Of a DNA stretch of 64,000 bases, positions 59,980-64,000 are shown piece by piece (position 1 is the first letter of the stretch; each line of letters opens with the position of its first letter). Location of the stretch: positions 124,001 through 188,000 of the forward strand of contig JAJFLU010000043.1 in assembly GCA_021772515.1 (NCBI GenBank). The letters are read 5' to 3'. A program made the translations under genes and the position numbers. The notes beneath the pieces are model-generated. The model was not told the DNA's origin, did no database searches, and saw only the letters and a list, made by a program, of their open reading frames with translations. This DNA comes from Opitutales bacterium (lineage in GTDB: Bacteria > Verrucomicrobiota > Verrucomicrobiia > Opitutales > UBA2987).

Positions 59980-61115
59980 TGGTAAATAAAGGTGGCTCGG
60001 ATCGCCTCTTTTTCCTTGAGAATTGCCACCATTTCCTCAGTCCATTCCCAATAGGGAGTCGGCAGCAGGATCGCATCCTGTCCCAATCGAGTCGCTACCC
60101 TGCCCGCAGTAGAATAGGCGACTATCATATCAACCACCTCGCCGTCACGGGTGAGGCTAAACTCCACAATTACCCTGGTGTTCACCTCGGTCTGGACAGC
60201 CTCGTTGTGGGCCGTGAGATTTTGGAATTGTGCTCCAATCGCTTCGTAGACGCGGGCTAAATACCCGCCAAATTCGCTGAAATTTGCGCTTACAGCCAAG
60301 GATTCCATGACCGGCGCCCGCCCGGAGGATCGCCGGATCGGCCCCGGCACCGTTCGTGTCGTCAATCGCGGGCGTGGGCGCGGCTGTTGAGGCTGTACCG
60401 CCTGTGTCGGCTGAGGGCTCGGTTGCTCGATGTTGGCCTCGATTGGGGGCTCATTATTGTCTAAAGTTAGTGGTACATCCCGGGAATTCAAAGTGTCCTC
60501 GACATATTCCTCCCCTTTATCGGGCGGATCAAGCATACTGGCGATCCCTTCATCTTCGACTACTTGATCCTGCTCCAGAAAATCCGGGGCTTTTGGTTTG
60601 GGTGGAGAAAAAACCGGCACAAAAGGGTTTTGCTGCTGTTGCTCTATCGATTCCTGTTGTGCGGTGGCCTCCGGCAGAGGCTGGGATTCATTTAAATCAC
60701 CGTCGACAATCTTGGTCGATTCCTCCTCCTCACCATCGACTTGCGGGGCATCTTCCGAGCCTAGTTCGGATTTTTCCTTCTGTTGCGCCTGTTGGTCACG
60801 GTTTGAAAAATTAGTTGTCTCATCCGGCTTATTGGTGGGGACATCGGGATTTGTCTCCGTAAATTGCTGTTCTTCGGGTTCGGGAGGTGTCTCTTCGTAA
60901 ACGTATTCCACCTCGCGTTCGATGCTTCGATCAGTGGTCGGAGTTGCCTCCATTTCCCACGGAATAATCCAGAATAGACCGAGATGAAATAATAGTGAAA
61001 TGGCCAAAGCCCATGCCACGCGGTAGAAATCCCACTCCTCCCGACCATCCGCGGTCAAATACCGTGAAAGATCATTTCGGCGGCTTCTCGATCGTCTTTT
61101 GATTATGCCTCTCAT
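59976..61115 (-). CDS. TonB-like periplasm-spanning protein
   Basis: A 379-residue protein with an arginine-rich cytoplasmic start, one membrane helix (VAWALAISLLFHLGLFWIIP, about residues 33-52), then about 220 residues of acidic, Pro- and Gln-rich linker (EETPPEPEEQQF, QPQQPRPRPR) and a C-terminal folded domain (VIVEFSLTRDGEVVDMIVAY) resembling TonB/TolA C-terminal domains. This layout is that of energy transducers linking the inner-membrane proton force to outer-membrane receptors. No exbB or exbD is adjacent. It overlaps the pseudouridine synthase gene. Confidence 0.8.
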   Translation of the reverse strand: MRGIIKRRSRSRRNDLSRYLTADGREEWDFYRVAWALAISLLFHLGLFWIIPWEMEATPTTDRSIEREVEYVYEETPPEPEEQQFTETNPDVPTNKPDETTNFSNRDQQAQQKEKSELGSEDAPQVDGEEEESTKIVDGDLNESQPLPEATAQQESIEQQQQNPFVPVFSPPKPKAPDFLEQDQVVEDEGIASMLDPPDKGEEYVEDTLNSRDVPLTLDNNEPPIEANIEQPSPQPTQAVQPQQPRPRPRLTTRTVPGPIRRSSGRAPVMESLAVSANFSEFGGYLARVYEAIGAQFQNLTAHNEAVQTEVNTRVIVEFSLTRDGEVVDMIVAYSTAGRVATRLGQDAILLPTPYWEWTEEMVAILKEKEAIRATFIYQ

Positions 61116-61190
61116 GGGTTCAGGTCGGGATACACTATAGGGACATACAAACCGACTTTACGGCATTTTGCCAGTTTTCCGTTGTCAACG

Positions 61191-61796
61191 CTAGGCCAAC
61201 TTCAGCGCCTCGAAAATTCCGTGTTTTTGCAGCAATCCAGCGGTCGCCTCGACCGGCAGACCCATCACATTGCTCAATGAACCATTCAATCGTGCCAAAA
61301 TTATCTCTCTACCCTCCTGAATGCCGTAGGCGCCAGCCTTGTCGAGTGTGTTTACGATGCTCAGGTAGTGGCTGATCTGCTCCTCATCGAGTGCCTTGAA
61401 AGTAACCTCGCTTGAAACGCAGAGGGCCTCATCGATACTACGGTCGGCGAATAGTAAACAGAGACCGGTAAACACTGTATGAGTGCGCCCAGATAATTTG
61501 CGTAACATTCCACGGGCTTCGATCAGATCTCGGGGTTTGTTCAATACCTCTCCATCTATAGCCACTGTCGTATCTGCGGCGAGTATGGGTCCCGTATGCG
61601 AATGCTCGGTGGCCACATATTCCGCTTTTAGTCGGCTATTGTGCAAAACCAGGGCTTCCGGGTCGGCGCTTGAATCGCTCCACTCCTCCACATCTGCCGG
61701 AACAACCGCGAAGCGCAACCCCATTTCAGCCAGGAGATGACTCCTACGGGGAGAAACGGAGGCCAGAACCAATTGCAGATGTAAATGTGACTTCAA
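61191..61796 (-). CDS. maf: Maf-family nucleotide pyrophosphatase
   Basis: A 201-residue Maf protein, a house-cleaning pyrophosphatase for non-canonical or pyrimidine nucleoside triphosphates. The N-terminal LVLASVSPRRSHLLAEMGLRF motif, the ILAADTTVAIDGEVLNKP block and the DKAGAYGIQEGREIIL block are complete. The AAD-TTVA form fits the YhdE-type dTTP/UTP enzymes. It lies on the same strand as the TonB-like gene, 75 bases upstream of it. Confidence 0.93.
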   Translation of the reverse strand: MKSHLHLQLVLASVSPRRSHLLAEMGLRFAVVPADVEEWSDSSADPEALVLHNSRLKAEYVATEHSHTGPILAADTTVAIDGEVLNKPRDLIEARGMLRKLSGRTHTVFTGLCLLFADRSIDEALCVSSEVTFKALDEEQISHYLSIVNTLDKAGAYGIQEGREIILARLNGSLSNVMGLPVEATAGLLQKHGIFEALKLA

Positions 61797-62032
61797 TCGA
61801 AAATATTATCCAAATATGATACCAAAGTCGAAATGAAGTAAAAGAAATCAATTCACACAAGCCTCATTTCGGCACGAATAAGGTGAACAGGCAGTCCACA
61901 ACAAAATTCACCAGCCTCCTTTCACCTTAATCAACAATGATAACCCTTTCTCAATGAAAATCATTAAGCCTGCCTCCACCGAGAAGGCGTAGACACCAAG
62001 AAACGAGGATTTGAGCGGCTAATTGGGCAGGT

Positions 62033-63022
62033 TTAATTTGGCAAATTCGGCGGAATGCTGAATAGGGTACCATCGTCTGCTCTTTGGAAAAAACGCCGAT
62101 CAGGAGAATTGTCGCCGAAAGACCAAATCCAGCCCATATTGTCTCCAAAAAGAAACATCCAGCGATAGGTGCTCTCATTGAAAAACAACCACTGGGATAA
62201 ACCTAAATCCCATAGAATAATTCCTCCTTCTGTGCTGCCTGTGTAAACATACTGCCAACCATGTTCGTCGTGAAAAATCCAGGGCCAGGAATCCACATTG
62301 TAGTTCAAAAACCAGGGCGAAGCGTTCCACCCCGGACTGCCATCGATGGGGACTCCGCCGAATACATCCAAAGTCGCCTCTTCAAACGGTAAGGCTTTAT
62401 ACCTTACAGATTTGTCATCGTAACCCGTTCCGCTACCGAGACCAAAACTATTCGGTCGCGTATTGCGAAAATTGACCGGGAGAGTCCCGCAGCCTGAGGT
62501 GGGTTCGGAACAGGGTGTCAGGTAGAAGTGAAGGTGTGGGAATCCTCCCGTATTTCCGGTGTTGCCGCTAAGTCCCAGTAAATGCCCCGCTTCAACCACT
62601 TGCCCTGTTGTTACCAAAATACCGGGTGAAAGATGGGAGTAAGCAGATATTTTGCCATCTTCATGGATGATTTTAACGAAATTCTCTTGACCGGGAATTG
62701 TTTGGCCATTTTGAAAAAGATCTCTTACTTGAAATATTGTGCCGACGCGCGAGGCAGTTATTTCTGATCCCAAAGGCATCGCAAAATCGTATCCGTGTTT
62801 ATGATGATTGCTATGTCCAAATCCCGAACAATTTCCCTGAACGACCGCGTAAATTGCGCCAACCGGATAAGGCAAAACATATTCCGATGTTTCCCAATCT
62901 GGAAACGGCCCACATACCTCAGAACGCAACGTAGTCTCTCCGAAAAACAACAATAGGGTACCCAGAGGTGCGGCCCAAACAACCAAGCTCCGGCCAATCA
63001 TTTTGAACTTTTCAATTCCCAT
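62033..63022 (-). CDS. Secreted M23-family peptidase with Trp-rich verrucomicrobial C-terminal tail
   Basis: A 329-residue exported protein. A signal peptide (about residues 8-32) precedes an M23/LytM-type peptidoglycan hydrolase domain: HSNHHKHGYDFAMPLGS with zinc ligands among the His cluster and the Asp, AYSHLSPG, and FPHLHFYL. The last 100 residues are a separate repeat-like module full of Trp and aromatic residues (WFLNYNVDSWPWIFHDEHGW, YRWMFLFGDNMGWIW, RRFFQRADDGTLF). I associate this tail with surface proteins of Verrucomicrobiota. ATG at 63022 is preferred to a TTG nine bases upstream. Confidence 0.88.
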   Translation of the reverse strand: MGIEKFKMIGRSLVVWAAPLGTLLLFFGETTLRSEVCGPFPDWETSEYVLPYPVGAIYAVVQGNCSGFGHSNHHKHGYDFAMPLGSEITASRVGTIFQVRDLFQNGQTIPGQENFVKIIHEDGKISAYSHLSPGILVTTGQVVEAGHLLGLSGNTGNTGGFPHLHFYLTPCSEPTSGCGTLPVNFRNTRPNSFGLGSGTGYDDKSVRYKALPFEEATLDVFGGVPIDGSPGWNASPWFLNYNVDSWPWIFHDEHGWQYVYTGSTEGGIILWDLGLSQWLFFNESTYRWMFLFGDNMGWIWSFGDNSPDRRFFQRADDGTLFSIPPNLPN

Positions 63023-63176
63023 ACCAATCAATCCCGCAGTAATATGTTAAGAAATAGGGGTCAGACGAAATTCTAAAAAAATCCCATCTCAAGTTAGGAA
63101 CTCTCACCACAACAAATTATTCCAAATAATCTGACAGTTTACAGGATGATACCTTGATGTCGTTCAGCAACATTAC

Positions 63177-63262
63177 TCAATCGACAAATGGCAAACTCGC
63201 CGGGACGCCGAGCAGACTCCTACCATCAGCTCTCTGGAAAAAACGCCAGTCCACCTTAGGGT
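63177..63262 (-). pseudogene. Remnant of a second copy of the M23 protein's C-terminal tail
   Basis: In the gap between the M23 gene and the next gene, one minus-strand frame reads DWRFFQRADGRSLLGVPASL and stops soon after at 63177. This mirrors the end of the M23 protein (RRFFQRADDGTLFSIPPNL). Upstream the frame is closed by a TGA after about ten more codons. It is a leftover of a duplicated or recombined gene tail, lacking a start codon and the rest of the module. Confidence 0.6.
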
Positions 63263-63289
63263 ATTTTAGATCGGAATTTCAAAAATCAT

Positions 63290-64000
63290 TCAATTGTCTG
63301 CATCGATGGGCGGAGGAGGGAACGTGTCGGTGAGTTTATTGACTCTTATGCGATGCGAACCGGGGCGGCTTGGGGGCTGAATAATAAGAATTACTCGCTG
63401 CTCAGGATGGAAGTCAAAGGTGTTTGTAAAAGCGATTTGAGGGCCTTCTTTTGTCACTCGCGCAAATCCGACAGGCACACGAATAAGGTCTTCCTCCGCG
63501 ATATAATAATCCCGAATGTCGAATACCTTCGAATACCCCGGGGCGAAACGGGTGTTCTCCTCCCCCACTCTTCCAATTAACTCCACCGATGTTGCATTGA
63601 AAACAATCAGTCTATTGGACGAGAAAGACGTAATACTGTCATCCAGCGGAAAAACAGTGAACTCTCCCTGGTCTTGCATTGAGGAAGTCGTCGGCACAAA
63701 AATCAACAGACTCTCTGCCATGCCATCGGACGCATTAACGGTCGCGATTGGGTATCGAGTTATTACGTTATCCAAGCCAATGGTTTCACGGAAAAATACC
63801 AGCGGCTGTAAGCCACGATATTCGTAAGCAACGGATCGTCTGTAACTTTGAAACTCGATGGTTTCAACTTTATCCGGGCCTGTTTCGACTTTGATGCCCC
63901 CCGGTTTCACATTACTCAATGCAAATACCCGAAAGACTAACGCAGATTCCTTTTCAGCGTCGGCAGCAAAACCGGTTTGACAAACCAGCAGCAAAAGCAG
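63290..64000 (-). CDS. Secreted hypothetical protein, N-terminus beyond the window
   Basis: At least 236 residues, open to the right edge. The visible start (LLLLVCQTGFAADA) is the end of a signal peptide whose first codons lie outside. The rest is beta-rich (VFRVFALSNVKPGGIKVETG, LLIFVPTTSSM, RLIVFNATSVELIG) and ends in a Pro-rich tail. It has the feel of the small surface or carbohydrate-related proteins of PVC bacteria, but I recognise no domain. A remnant of the M23-protein tail starts about 30 bases after its stop. Confidence 0.75.
   Translation of the reverse strand: MLLLLVCQTGFAADAEKESALVFRVFALSNVKPGGIKVETGPDKVETIEFQSYRRSVAYEYRGLQPLVFFRETIGLDNVITRYPIATVNASDGMAESLLIFVPTTSSMQDQGEFTVFPLDDSITSFSSNRLIVFNATSVELIGRVGEENTRFAPGYSKVFDIRDYYIAEEDLIRVPVGFARVTKEGPQIAFTNTFDFHPEQRVILIIQPPSRPGSHRIRVNKLTDTFPPPPIDADN

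Noticed and set aside
1-64000. CRISPR arrays, rRNA genes, insertion sequences or prophage genes
   Set aside because: No regularly spaced repeats, no rRNA signatures and no transposase, integrase or phage structural proteins were seen on either strand.

Overview
The window is about 64 kb of bacterial chromosome of moderate GC. It is dense with genes on both strands and most are ordinary housekeeping genes. The best lineage clue is the tryptophan-rich C-terminal tail of the M23 peptidase near the right end, a tail I associate with Verrucomicrobiota (Opitutae). The aa3-oxidase assembly genes, multihaem cytochromes, large S9 and metallo-peptidases and a TonB-like protein also fit an aquatic, respiring Gram-negative of that phylum. 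This assignment is inference, because no rRNA is present.

Left third (1-25.6 kb): a truncated membrane protein, a flavin disulfide oxidoreductase, hisA, a PhzF-family protein, glnE, a Prc-type protease and prmC come first. An ECF sigma gene then faces a small zinc anti-sigma-like gene tail to tail, followed by a YHS-domain protein and prfA. A terminator-bounded candidate small RNA lies upstream of prfA. Next are two S9 peptidase-family genes, the second of which has lost its catalytic Asp and His. After them come a FIST protein with a Na+/H+ antiporter, a phasin-like protein with a UbiB kinase, small membrane and secreted proteins, a methyltransferase, and a fluoride channel with its DUF190 partner.

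Middle (25.6-40 kb): a tRNA-Gln(CUG) is followed by ctaB and ctaA, with a divergent SCO protein, all for cytochrome oxidase assembly. An AT-rich accessory patch (about 28.8-32.4 kb) holds an acyltransferase, a decayed MIF-type tautomerase, a long imperfect inverted repeat, and a compact divergent restriction-modification pair in which the nuclease carries its own HTH domain. The most striking metabolic locus follows (32.6-37.7 kb). It encodes a membrane-anchored tetrahaem cytochrome, a Tat-exported four-cluster ferredoxin, an NrfD/PsrC quinone-binding membrane protein, an octahaem HAO-like cytochrome and a small unknown protein. Together these look like an NrfABCD-style quinol-linked complex with an octahaem enzyme in the catalytic place. 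A tRNA nucleotidyltransferase and a phosphoheptose isomerase close this part.

Right third (40-64 kb): a lone receiver protein, a pseudopilin, mutS and a lipoprotein metalloprotease lead to a leftward operon. That operon encodes a DUF1338/HglS enzyme, a lysine/saccharopine dehydrogenase-type protein and an ALDH7 dehydrogenase. It reads as lysine catabolism through 2-aminoadipate, and a hydrolase and an acyl-ACP thioesterase are attached downstream. A large soluble hybrid histidine kinase, an SDR enzyme with an attC-like hairpin at its 3' end, an atypical DAHP synthase, an RluA/TonB-like overlapping pair, maf, the M23 peptidase, a remnant of a second copy of its tail, and a truncated secreted protein finish the window.
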